Positions 1 to 10,227 of a stretch of 30,869 nucleotides of DNA are shown here, piece by piece. The position numbers and the translations under genes are program-made. Source of the DNA: Candidatus Edwardsbacteria bacterium (GTDB lineage Bacteria; Edwardsbacteria; AC1; EtOH8); NCBI GenBank assembly GCA_031082425.1, contig JAVHLB010000016.1, forward strand, positions 1 to 30,869, in the 5' to 3' direction. The notes beneath the pieces were generated by a model. The model made no database searches, had not been told where the DNA came from, and was given only the letters and a program-made list of their open reading frames with translations. The first letter of the stretch is position 1, and every line of letters begins with the position of its first letter.

Positions 1-42
1 TCTTTATATATTGCGTTACTGTACACAAATATCTTGTTAATT

Positions 43-71
43 ATTGTAATTAAATAGTTTATGATTGTCAA
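43..71 (-). promoter_or_regulatory. Predicted sigma70 promoter firing out of the left edge
   Basis: On the minus strand the -35 is TTGACA (66-71), the spacer is exactly 17 bp and the -10 is TACAAT (43-48). That is 6/6 and 5/6 to consensus, with a start predicted near 36. It would serve a gene lying to the left of the window. Confidence 0.6.
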
Positions 72-137
72 GCAAAATAATTACCTGGTTATGATAACAA
101 CTATGTGTTTGAATTTCTACTGATTTTTTATGCCTAA

Positions 138-166
138 TTGACACTTAAATAAAAAGCTGTTATACT
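138..166 (+). promoter_or_regulatory. Predicted sigma70 promoter for uvrA
   Basis: The -35 is TTGACA (138-143), the spacer 17 bp and the -10 TATACT (161-166). Transcription would start near 173 and leave a leader of about 180 nt that contains the palindromic repeat at 193-258. The same hexamer pair and spacing recur on the minus strand at 15955-15983. Confidence 0.7.
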
Positions 167-192
167 TGTCGGTTGCCAATACTTTTAACAGG

Positions 193-258
193 TTGTCATT
201 CCGGGCTTGACCCGGAATCCAGCGTTTTATTGGATTCCCGATTCCTCGGGAATGACAA
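193..258. repeat. 66-bp palindromic intergenic repeat (REP/MITE-like)
   Basis: The ends are a perfect 10-bp inverted repeat (193-202 and 249-258, TTGTCATTCC / GGAATGACAA). Inside are two perfect 8-bp hairpins, 198-205 with 211-218 and 234-241 with 246-253, plus an inner GGAATCC/GGATTCC pair. The sequence resembles the TGTCATTCCGGGC-type dispersed repeats common in bacterial intergenic DNA. It sits in the predicted uvrA leader, so the RNA would be strongly folded. Confidence 0.8.
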
Positions 259-355
259 GATAGCCAAAATGAGTTTGTGAGGTAATATGACTGCTTGTAT
301 TAGATCAAGTCTTTGTATTTATTAATGATTTTGATATTGGAAATTTTATAAGCTT

Positions 356-3168
<2,813 letters not shown>

Positions 3169-3172
<4 letters not shown>

Positions 3173-4290
3173 TCTTTTTCCAAATGACCCGAACCAGCAA
3201 AATATTCAAATATCGGCCGATGCTGCCGGTATTTGTTTTTATCCTTCTGGCCGTCCCTTCCCTTGGCCGGGCCCAGGATACCGCCTATTATTTCTACCGG
3301 GGCCTGCCCTACGGCAGCCAGGCCAACTATGACCCCCTGAATGTGATCATCAACGGCGGCTATGGTGTCCTGCAGATACCCAATTACACCGATCGGCAGG
3401 TTTTCGAATATCCTTACCGGTCATGGTGGAAAACCCTTTGGGGATATATCGGGCACCCGATCAATACCATCGACCAATTCGGCTGGAAGCGTTTTCTTTC
3501 CACCGAGATCTTCCCCACCAGCCTGAACATCGAAAAACAGCAATTCTTCCCCAATTATTTTTTGCACACTCTGGGGGCCGGCATGCATTACCGGGCCACC
3601 ATGGAGTGGTACCGGCACCGCCGCTTCCCGCACCCGGCCATAAGTTCGGCCTTGACCATGACCGCCTATCACCTGCTTTCGGAGATGGTGGAGAACCGGA
3701 ATAATACAGAGATCACGGTCGATGCCATCGCCGACCTGTACGTGTTCGATCCCCTGGGTATTGCCCTATTTTCAAATGAGAGCATCTGCCGGTTTTTCTC
3801 CCAAAAACTGGAGCTGGCCGAATGGTCCAATCCGCCGGCCTATGATTTTCACAGTCGCAACCTGGAGAACATGGGGCAGTTCTACGTGATGAAATACCCT
3901 CTGACCAGAGACAAACGCTGGAAGGCTTTTTCCCATTTCGGCCTCAATGCGGTGGCCGGCCTGTCCCGTAAGATCGACCGGGAAAGATCTCTCTCCCTGG
4001 GCCTGGGTTTCACGGTAAAGGAACTGACCCCGGCCCAGGAGGACCAGGCAGGAAGTGCCCTGACCGCCAGGCTGGCATTACGGGCCGGAGCATTTTATGA
4101 CCTCAACAACTCGCTGATGTGCTCGGTGATACTTACCGGGATCCCGGAGAGCCGATTCCGGATGAATGTCTACCCCGGCCTGTTGAAATATAAGGGGATC
4201 ACTCCGGGGTTGTTCCTTTCGCAGGAAGCCAGCCGGGGCTGGATGGCCGGGATCAAATTGCAGTACCTGCCGTTGGGAGCCGCCTTCTGA
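3169..4290 (+). CDS. Exported protein of unknown function (possibly DUF3943-like)
   Basis: A GTG start at 3169 gives 373 residues and overlaps the uvrA stop as GTGA, suggesting translational coupling. ATG 3184 is the alternative start, and neither has a strong ribosome-binding site. A basic N-terminus, a hydrophobic stretch (about 19-31) and a likely cleavage after GRA (35) form a signal peptide. The mature part is rich in aromatic residues, with Trp/Tyr/His-rich segments at 80-150 such as NYFLHTLGAGMHY. The second half looks beta-strand rich, as in an outer-membrane or periplasmic protein. The middle resembles the DUF3943 family from memory, but I could not test this. No function can be assigned. 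Co-transcription with uvrA does not imply a repair role for an exported protein. Confidence 0.85.
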
Positions 4291-4305
4291 GATATTGAAT
4301 ATCAA

Positions 4306-4333
4306 CGCCCCCCGGCAGAAATGCCGGGGGGCG
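4306..4333. terminator. Convergent hairpin terminator
   Basis: A perfect 12-bp GC-rich stem (4306-4317 with 4322-4333) closes a GAAA tetraloop. It lies between the plus-strand gene ending at 4290 and the minus-strand gene ending at 4350, so it could stop transcription from both sides. The T-tract is weak on both strands. Confidence 0.75.
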
Positions 4334-4349
4334 TTGGCTTGCCATTCCA

Positions 4350-5291
4350 TTATTTTTTATTTATGGTTGCCCTGGACTGCTTCCAGAAATCCTGGCCATC
4401 CATCCACCAGATGACGGCTGAATTGTATTCCAGCCTGATCCAGCGGGCGGCGGGAGCCATCTCCTTGAGACAGGCCACCCAGTCGTTCCAACTGTCCTTC
4501 TGCATGCCCTCCATCGCCTGGTCCTGCATCTGCCGGGCCTGCTCCCCGGCTCCGGTCTGGGCATATCCCTCCTGCATCTCCTGGGCCAGGGCCATCATGG
4601 CGGCCATATCGCCGGATTTCTTCAACTCCTTCATTTTTTTCTTCTTGGCCTCCAGGTCCGCCTTCCGGGCGGCGTCGCCGGACTTCTCCTTGGGAGGAGC
4701 GCCCGGGCCGGCGCCGAACACCTGGTCGTGGTATTTTTTGATGATCAATGACCCATCGGTGCCCGGAGCCCAGAACTGGACGAAACGCAGCCACTGATAT
4801 TGGTTGAAAAGCTGCTCGTAATCGGCCTGGGTGTGGCCGTAGCGGCCGATCAGACCCTTTAATTGAGCTAAAGGCTGGGGTATCATGTATTCATAGCCCC
4901 TGGTCCGCTTTTTAAAACCAATGGAATCTGTCATGGCCACCATCAAACGGGTCAGCTCCGTCAGTTCATTCTGGGGCTTGCTCTTATAGTGGGCCCGGTA
5001 GATCACCGAAAAACCCTTCCGGAAATTCGGCTCATCGGTAAAAGGCTCGATAATATCATAGGGGCCCAGGGTCTTTTTATAAAAGGCCATTATTTTCTCA
5101 GGACTTTCATTGGTCACCCGGTTCAAAGGATTATCGGATATGGCCTCGCTGTTGGAATAGATCGGAGAACTTATGGTGGATTTGTCATCGGGGGTATCCA
5201 CCTCCCCGCCGTCGGCCAGGCAGAGATTTCGGCCGGACAGCAGCAGAATGGCAACGAAAACAAGAGCTTGGAATCGGCTATTTGAGTTCAT
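4350..5291 (-). CDS. Exported protein of unknown function
   Basis: ATG 5291 is chosen over an in-frame start further upstream because a Shine-Dalgarno sequence AAGGAGAGG lies just before it and a clean signal peptide follows (basic start, LVFVAILLL, cleavage near LCLA at 26). The 313-residue product is presumably periplasmic or surface-bound. An Ala/Gly/Lys-rich helical segment (about 195-260, with a KKKKMKELKK stretch and many Met and Gln) lies between globular N- and C-terminal parts. The C-terminal part contains a Trp-rich motif (IWWMDGQDFW). I recognise no domain. It has its own promoter (5330-5358) and ends at the convergent hairpin, so it looks monocistronic. Confidence 0.85.
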   Translation of the reverse strand: MNSNSRFQALVFVAILLLSGRNLCLADGGEVDTPDDKSTISSPIYSNSEAISDNPLNRVTNESPEKIMAFYKKTLGPYDIIEPFTDEPNFRKGFSVIYRAHYKSKPQNELTELTRLMVAMTDSIGFKKRTRGYEYMIPQPLAQLKGLIGRYGHTQADYEQLFNQYQWLRFVQFWAPGTDGSLIIKKYHDQVFGAGPGAPPKEKSGDAARKADLEAKKKKMKELKKSGDMAAMMALAQEMQEGYAQTGAGEQARQMQDQAMEGMQKDSWNDWVACLKEMAPAARWIRLEYNSAVIWWMDGQDFWKQSRATINKK

Positions 5292-5329
5292 ACCTCTCCT
5301 TGTATTGAAAATTACATTTGATGGCATGA

Positions 5330-5358
5330 ATATTAGCATTCAAATCCACAGAAGTCAA
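5330..5358 (-). promoter_or_regulatory. Predicted promoter for the 4350-5291 gene
   Basis: On the minus strand the -35 is TTGACT (5353-5358), the spacer 17 bp and the -10 TAATAT (5330-5335), preceded by TG as in extended -10 elements. The -35 begins only a few bases after the terminator of the preceding fab cluster. Confidence 0.5.
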
Positions 5359-5362
5359 TAAG

Positions 5363-5386
5363 AAACCCCGGCTTACGCCGGGGTTT
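5363..5386 (-). terminator. Rho-independent terminator of the fab/acd cluster
   Basis: A 10-bp perfect stem (5363-5372 with 5377-5386) with a 4-nt loop is followed on the minus strand by TTTCTTATT. It lies 15 bp after the acyl-CoA dehydrogenase stop and marks the end of the long minus-strand cluster that begins near 15931. Confidence 0.85.
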
Positions 5387-5400
5387 TAAGTTTTAGGGAA

Positions 5401-6561
5401 TTATTCCCTGCTTCCCGCCGCCTCCTTGATCAGGTTGGAGGCGATAACGCCCCGCTGGATCTGGTTGGTGCCCTCGTAGATCTGGGTGATCTTGGCATCG
5501 CGCATCATCTTCTCCACCGGGTATTCCTTCATATAGCCGTAGCCGCCCAGCACCTGGACCGCATTGGTGGTCACCTCCATGGCCACATCGGAGGCGAAGC
5601 ACTTGCACATGGCGCTCTCCTTGGCGAACTTCTTCTCGCCGGAGTCTATGGTCCGGGCGGTGGCATAGACCAGGGCCCGGGCGGCCTCCAGCTTCATGGC
5701 CATGTCGGCCAGCATGAACTGCACCCCCTGGAAGGCCGAGATCGGCTTGCCGAACTGCACCCTCTCCCGGGAATACTTCACCGCCTCGTCCAGGGCCCCC
5801 TGGGCAATCCCCAGGGCCTGGGCGGCCACCCCGGGCCGGGTCCGGTCCAGGGTGCCCATGGCCACCAGAAATCCCATCCCCTCCTTGCCCAGGATCTGGT
5901 CCTTGTGCACCCGGCAGTTGTCGAACACCAGCTCGCTGGTGATCGAGGCCCGGATGCCCATCTTGTTCTCCTTCTTGCCGAAGGAGAAGCCGGGGGTGCC
6001 CTTCTCCACGATGAAGGCGGTGGCCCCGCGGCTGCCCTTGGTGCGGTCGGTCAGGGCCACCACCGAATAGATCTCGGCCTCGCCGCCGTTGGTGATCCAC
6101 TGCTTGGTGCCGTTCAGCACGAAGTGGTCGCCGTCCCTGGTCGCGGTGGTCTGGATGCCTCCGGCATCCGATCCGGCATTGGCCTCGGTCAGCCCGAAGG
6201 CCGCCAGCTTCTTGCCCTTGGCAATGTCCGGCAGGTATTTCTTCTTCTGCTCCTCGGTGCCGAACAGGATGATGGGGAAGGTGCCCAGTCCGGTGGCGGC
6301 AAAGGCCAGGGAGATGCCGCCACAGTAGCGCGACAGCTCCTCGGTGGCCACCACCATCTCCATCACTCCGCCGCCCAGGCCACCGTAGGCCTCGGGAATG
6401 TAGACCCCGCAGATATCGGCGTCGGCCAGCACTTTGACTATATCCCAGGGGAACTCTCCGCTGACGTCATGGTGTTCCCGCACCGGCTTTATCTTCTCCA
6501 CCCCGATCTTGTGGCAGAGGTCCTTTATCATCTGTTGTTCATCAGTGAAGAAATAATTCAT
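5401..6561 (-). CDS. Acyl-CoA dehydrogenase
   Basis: This is an FAD-dependent enzyme that oxidises acyl-CoA to trans-2-enoyl-CoA and normally passes electrons to ETF. The 386 residues are the normal length. The sequence shows the family's flavin/substrate segments (FGLTEANAGSD, KQWITNGGEA) and the C-terminal IYEGTNQIQR motif, whose Glu (about 363) matches the catalytic base of the short-chain/butyryl-CoA group. The start is ATG 6561 with AGGAG at 6567-6571. It is the last gene of the fatty-acid synthesis block, 64 bp after rnc. No etfAB is in the window. Substrate chain length cannot be read from the sequence. A role in acyl recycling is possible; a role as a reductive enzyme is speculation. 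Confidence 0.93.
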   Translation of the reverse strand: MNYFFTDEQQMIKDLCHKIGVEKIKPVREHHDVSGEFPWDIVKVLADADICGVYIPEAYGGLGGGVMEMVVATEELSRYCGGISLAFAATGLGTFPIILFGTEEQKKKYLPDIAKGKKLAAFGLTEANAGSDAGGIQTTATRDGDHFVLNGTKQWITNGGEAEIYSVVALTDRTKGSRGATAFIVEKGTPGFSFGKKENKMGIRASITSELVFDNCRVHKDQILGKEGMGFLVAMGTLDRTRPGVAAQALGIAQGALDEAVKYSRERVQFGKPISAFQGVQFMLADMAMKLEAARALVYATARTIDSGEKKFAKESAMCKCFASDVAMEVTTNAVQVLGGYGYMKEYPVEKMMRDAKITQIYEGTNQIQRGVIASNLIKEAAGSRE

Positions 6562-6625
6562 GGCAACTCCTAATATTTTGTCGTTATTTACAGATCTGGT
6601 TGCACGTTCATAACGGCCAGACTGG

Positions 6626-7375
6626 TTATCGCCCGCCGTTCTCGGTCTTCAGTTTCTCGATGGTCTGCTGGGCCGCCGACTGTTCGGCCTCTTTCTTGCT
6701 GGCTCCCCAGGCTATTCCATAACGCTTGCGACCGATCTTGAGCTCCACCTCGAACATCCGGTTGTGCTTGGGGCCGGATTCGGCCTTAAGGTTGTAGCGC
6801 ACCGCCTGGGTTATGTTATGCGACTGCAGATATTCCTGGAGCAGCCCCTTGTAATTGCGATAGGAATCGCTGGATATCAGATGTTCTATCCGCCAGAAAT
6901 ACCCTTTCTCCAGGAATTTACGCACCGCCCCCAATCCGGAGTCCAGGTAATAGGCGGCGATCAGCGATTCAAAAGCATCGCACAGGATGGAGTCCTTGGA
7001 CCGCCCGCCGGAGGCCAGCTCCTCACGGGAGAGCTCCAGCATCTCGCCCACCCCCAGTTCCCGGGCCACCTGGGAGAGGATCCGCTTGCTGACCACCAGC
7101 GATTTTATCTCGGTCAGCTTGCCCTCGTCGTCCCGGGGCCGGGTGTGGTAGAGATATTCGCAGACCAGCAGCCCCAGCACCGCATCCCCCAGCAGCTCCA
7201 TCCGCTCGTTGGATTCCAGATGGGTGGAGGACGCCGACCGGTGCCTCAGCGACTGGAGGAAGAGCTCCTGGTCCCTGATCCTCCAGCCCAGCCGGGCCTC
7301 TATCCTGTTAAGCGCCTCCTTGCGGTGGCCGGGAAGCAGCTTTCTCTTGAGATGGGGGAAAATCTTTTTAAACAA
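6626..7375 (-). CDS. rnc: Ribonuclease III
   Basis: RNase III cleaves double-stranded RNA in rRNA and mRNA processing. The catalytic domain carries the signature NERMELLGDAV with E60 and D64, and a second acidic pair D133/E136 in CDAFESLIAA. These match the four metal-binding residues of the E. coli enzyme. A double-stranded-RNA-binding domain fills roughly 175-245, ending in GASKKEAEQSAAQQ. At 249 residues it is slightly longer than E. coli Rnc because of a basic N-terminus. The only workable start is TTG 7375, three bases after the fabF stop, with no good Shine-Dalgarno sequence, so translation may be coupled to fabF. The fabF-rnc order is the common bacterial arrangement. Confidence 0.96.
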   Translation of the reverse strand: MFKKIFPHLKRKLLPGHRKEALNRIEARLGWRIRDQELFLQSLRHRSASSTHLESNERMELLGDAVLGLLVCEYLYHTRPRDDEGKLTEIKSLVVSKRILSQVARELGVGEMLELSREELASGGRSKDSILCDAFESLIAAYYLDSGLGAVRKFLEKGYFWRIEHLISSDSYRNYKGLLQEYLQSHNITQAVRYNLKAESGPKHNRMFEVELKIGRKRYGIAWGASKKEAEQSAAQQTIEKLKTENGGR

Positions 7376-7378
7376 ATC

Positions 7379-8620
7379 TTACTGCTCGAATTTTCTTACC
7401 GCCAGGCATACATTGTGCCCTCCGAACCCGAAAGAGTTGGAAAGGGCCGCCTTGACCTCGGCCGGCCGGGCCTTGTTGGGCACGTAATCCAGGTCGCACT
7501 CCGGGTCCGGCGTGGCGTAGTTGATAGTGGGGTGAATGGTTTGGTGCATTATGCACAATGCGGTGGCGATCAGCTCCACGCCGCCGGCCGCTCCCAGCAG
7601 GTGTCCGGTCATGGATTTGGTGGAGGACACCGCCAGCTTTTTGGCCTGCTCTCCGAACACCGTTTTTATGGCCGCCGTCTCGTACTTGTCGTTCAGGTCG
7701 GTGGAGGTGCCGTGGGCGTTGATATAGCTAATATCCTCCGGTCTCAGTCCGGCGTTCTTGATGGCCGTTCTCATGGCCCTCACCGCGCCCTCTCCCCCGG
7801 GAGCCGGAGCGGTGATGTGGTGGGCGTCGGCAGTGGCGCCGGTGCCGCACAGTTCGGCATAGATCTTGGCGCCGCGGGCCCGGGCATGCTCCAGCTCCTC
7901 AAGAATGACGATGCCCGATCCCTCGCCCATGATGAAACCGTCGCGGTCCTTGTCAAAGGGACGGGAGGCATGCTCCGGATCGTCATTGCGGGTGGAGAGG
8001 GCCCTTAAGGCGCAGAACCCGGCCAGGGCCAGCGGGGTTATCGGGGCCTCGGCCCCGCCGCAGATCATGGCCTCGCTGTCGCCGGTCTGGATGATCCGCA
8101 GAGCATCGGCAATGGCATGGCCGGCCGAAGCGCAGGCCGAGACCGTGGCGTAGTTGGGTCCCTTGGCTCCATGGGCGATGGACACATAACCGGCCGCGAT
8201 GTCGGAGATCATCATCGGCACGAAGAACGGGGAGACCTTGTCCGGCCCGGATTCCAGCAGTTTCTGGTGCTGGGCCTCCCAGGTCTCGGTGCCGCCGATG
8301 CCGGAGGCGATGATCACCCCCACCCGCTCGGCGAACTCGCCCTCGATCTTCAGGCCGGAGTCCTCCACCGCCATCTTGGCTGCCGCCATGGCGTAATGGG
8401 TGTAGCGGTCCATCCGGCGCAGCTCCTTGCGGTCCATGTATGCCGCCGGATCGAAATCCTTGACCTCCCCGGCTATCTGGGCGGTATGCCGGGAGGTGTC
8501 GAAACGGGTTATTTTGCCTACCCCGTTTTTGCCCTCCTTCAGCCCGGCCCAGAATTCATCCAAGGTATTGCCGATGGGGCAAACCACCCCCATTCCGGTT
8601 ATTACTACCCTTCTTTTCAT
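7379..8620 (-). CDS. fabF: 3-oxoacyl-ACP synthase II
   Basis: FabF is the elongating condensing enzyme of type II fatty acid synthesis. It joins malonyl-ACP to a growing acyl-ACP. The 413-residue product from ATG 8620 has the thiolase-fold Cys-His-His triad: C163 in SACASAGHA, H303 in NAHGTSTDLND and H340 in KSMTGHLLGAAGG, with K335 nearby. It ends in the typical NSFGFGGHN segment. A TTG start 21 bases upstream is possible, but ATG 8620 gives the standard MKRRVVITGMG beginning. It lies between acpP and rnc as in many bacteria. Confidence 0.97.
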   Translation of the reverse strand: MKRRVVITGMGVVCPIGNTLDEFWAGLKEGKNGVGKITRFDTSRHTAQIAGEVKDFDPAAYMDRKELRRMDRYTHYAMAAAKMAVEDSGLKIEGEFAERVGVIIASGIGGTETWEAQHQKLLESGPDKVSPFFVPMMISDIAAGYVSIAHGAKGPNYATVSACASAGHAIADALRIIQTGDSEAMICGGAEAPITPLALAGFCALRALSTRNDDPEHASRPFDKDRDGFIMGEGSGIVILEELEHARARGAKIYAELCGTGATADAHHITAPAPGGEGAVRAMRTAIKNAGLRPEDISYINAHGTSTDLNDKYETAAIKTVFGEQAKKLAVSSTKSMTGHLLGAAGGVELIATALCIMHQTIHPTINYATPDPECDLDYVPNKARPAEVKAALSNSFGFGGHNVCLAVRKFEQ

Positions 8621-8713
8621 ATACTTTAAATCTTTCTTCAAGATGATTGTTTCTTCGGAACGGAGGCGCCATTTTCGGACGCCCCCGTTTTTATTCAGTA
8701 TGACGGCTTTGCT

Positions 8714-8953
8714 CTATTTCTCGGCCATCTTCTTTTCGATATACCCGACCGCGCCGCCTACTGTGGTCAGCTTCTCGGCCTCATCATCCGGGATCTCCAT
8801 CCCGAACTTCTCCTCCAGGGCCATCACCAGCTCCACGGTGTCCAGTGAATCGGCACCCAGGTCTTCGATGAAAGAAGCCTCCATGGTCACCTGCGAAGCC
8901 TCAACTCCCAAACGATCGATAACGATCTTTTTGACATCGTCGATTACTGCCAT
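8714..8953 (-). CDS. acpP: Acyl carrier protein
   Basis: This 79-residue acidic four-helix carrier holds acyl chains on a phosphopantetheine arm. The attachment site is S36 in the DSL motif (DLGADSLDTVE). Initiation is probably very strong: AAGGAGGTGA precedes ATG 8953 by a short A-rich spacer, the best ribosome-binding site in the cluster. That fits the high ACP levels cells need. A palindromic repeat (9069-9134) separates it from fabG upstream. Confidence 0.98.
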   Translation of the reverse strand: MAVIDDVKKIVIDRLGVEASQVTMEASFIEDLGADSLDTVELVMALEEKFGMEIPDDEAEKLTTVGGAVGYIEKKMAEK

Positions 8954-9068
8954 TGTTGTTTCACCTCCTTTTTGTTATTAATGAAATGATTGGTTAATAT
9001 CAATTTGCTTTCTTCATAATCGAAACAATATAAACATTTATCATAGTTCTACCATAATCCTTGATTTA

Positions 9069-9134
9069 CCGCCAAGACGCGAAGCACGCAAAGATCATAT
9101 TTGATAATTCTTAGCGAACTTAGCGGCTTTGCGG
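9069..9134. repeat. Imperfect inverted repeat between fabG and acpP
   Basis: Two 25-bp arms (9069-9093 and 9110-9134) match at 19 of 25 positions as an inverted pair around a 16-nt loop. Each arm is built from short CGC-n-AAG units. It resembles the CCGCCAAGACGC...-type dispersed repeat found in many environmental genomes. In the fab transcript it would form a long hairpin and could partly separate acpP expression from the upstream genes. Confidence 0.65.
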
Positions 9135-9144
9135 TTCGCCAAAA

Positions 9145-9885
9145 CTACATCACCAGACCGCCGTCCACATGCAGCACCTGGCCGGTTATATAAGAAGCCT
9201 GCTCCGAGACCAAAAACATCACCGCGTTAGCCACGTCGTCCACGCTGCCCATCCGGCCCAGCGGGATGCCCTTCTTGTAGTTCTCCTTGACCTCGTCGGT
9301 CAGCTTGGCGGTCATGGCGGTCTCGATGAAGCCCGGGGCGATGGCGTTGCAGGTGATGTTGCGCGAGGCAAACTCCTTGGCGGTGGATTTGGTGAAGGCG
9401 ATCAGGCCCCCCTTGGAGGCCGCGTAGTTGGACTGCCCGGCATTGCCCATCACGCCGATGACCGATGACATGTTGACTATCCGGCCCTGGCGCTGTTTCA
9501 TCATGATCCGGGACACTGCCTTGGTCATCAGAAAAGCACCCTTCAGGTTGATGTCCAGCACCAGATCCCAGTCCTTTTCCTCCATCCGCATCATCAGGTT
9601 GTCGCGGGTGACGCCGGCATTATTGACCAAAATGTCAATAGTGCCAAATGTCTCTTGCGTTTTCTTGATCAGCTCCGCGACCTCATTGGCATCGGCCACA
9701 TTGCATTTGATGGCTATGGCTTTTACGCCCAGGGTCTCGATCTCCTTGGCGGTCTTCTCGGCCTCCTCCAGGTTGACGTCGCTGACCACGATGTTGGCCC
9801 CGGCCTTGGCCAGCGCCAGGGCTATTGATTTTCCTATGCCCTGGGCCGAGCCGGTTATGATGGCGTTTTTATCTTTTAGTAACAT
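9145..9885 (-). CDS. fabG: 3-oxoacyl-ACP reductase
   Basis: FabG is the NADPH-dependent ketoreductase of type II fatty acid synthesis and belongs to the short-chain dehydrogenase family. The 246 residues show the dinucleotide motif TGSAQGIG (11-18), NNAGVTRDN (88-96), N112, the catalytic S141-Y154-K158 set (SNYAASKGG) and the C-terminal YITGQVLHVDGG. The start is ATG 9885. No Shine-Dalgarno sequence is evident upstream, where the AT-rich end of the small membrane ORF lies 12 bp away. Confidence 0.97.
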   Translation of the reverse strand: MLLKDKNAIITGSAQGIGKSIALALAKAGANIVVSDVNLEEAEKTAKEIETLGVKAIAIKCNVADANEVAELIKKTQETFGTIDILVNNAGVTRDNLMMRMEEKDWDLVLDINLKGAFLMTKAVSRIMMKQRQGRIVNMSSVIGVMGNAGQSNYAASKGGLIAFTKSTAKEFASRNITCNAIAPGFIETAMTAKLTDEVKENYKKGIPLGRMGSVDDVANAVMFLVSEQASYITGQVLHVDGGLVM

Positions 9886-9897
9886 ATCAAAATAATT

Positions 9898-10173
9898 TCA
9901 CTTTTCTTTTCTATTTTCTTTTGAATTATCTATATTGTATGGCTTCCTCAATTTCCCCCTAAAAATCCCATACCAATCGATTGGAAACAAGAATAAACCC
10001 CAAGCTGTTAAACATAAGCCCGTAGTAATCACCATGGATAAAACATAAGTCTCAATTTTAAATGATTCTATTATGAAGTCATAAGTAAGCATTACTGCTA
10101 TAACAAGCCAAGCAACTAAAGCAAAAATCTGCAGTTTCGTAAGATGAACCTTATTTATTTTCTTTCGAGACAT
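9898..10173 (-). CDS. Small AT-rich two-helix membrane protein of unknown function
   Basis: The 91-residue product from ATG 10173 (a GTG at 10212 is an alternative start) has a basic N-terminus (MSRKKINKVH), two hydrophobic helices at about 14-36 and 43-66, and a charged tail (KENRKEK). I recognise no family. It sits between fabD and fabG, where most bacteria have no gene. Its base composition is strikingly AT-rich compared with the GC-rich fab genes on both sides, which suggests a recent insertion or an orphan gene. No ribosome-binding site is obvious. Membrane-protein character of this kind rarely arises in non-coding DNA, but the gene could still be a chance frame in an AT-rich insert. Confidence 0.55.
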   Translation of the reverse strand: MSRKKINKVHLTKLQIFALVAWLVIAVMLTYDFIIESFKIETYVLSMVITTGLCLTAWGLFLFPIDWYGIFRGKLRKPYNIDNSKENRKEK

Positions 10174-10227
10174 TATGGGAAAATATGCTTTTGTTTTTCT
10201 GAGAATATACACATGAAAACCGAATTA

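Larger units (their letters stand above)
1..355. other. AT-rich intergenic region upstream of uvrA
   Basis: No credible coding frame is seen. The region is much more AT-rich than the flanking genes. It holds a leftward promoter (43-71), a rightward promoter (138-166) and a palindromic repeat (193-258). The leftward promoter implies a minus-strand gene just beyond the left edge of the window. I looked for a LexA-type operator, because uvrA is often SOS-controlled, and saw no convincing palindrome of the enterobacterial (CTGT-N8-ACAG) or Gram-positive (GAAC-N4-GTTC) type. Confidence 0.8.

Noticed and set aside
193..258. A CRISPR repeat or a rho-independent terminator
   Set aside because: There is a single copy with no spacer periodicity and no T-tract after either hairpin. 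It fits a dispersed palindromic repeat better.
1..355. A LexA/SOS box upstream of uvrA
   Set aside because: No palindrome matching the CTGT-N8-ACAG or GAAC-N4-GTTC classes was found. Other lineage-specific operators cannot be excluded.
6764..8008. A 414-codon plus-strand open frame spanning rnc and fabF
   Set aside because: It crosses two well-identified genes on the opposite strand and has no recognisable motif.
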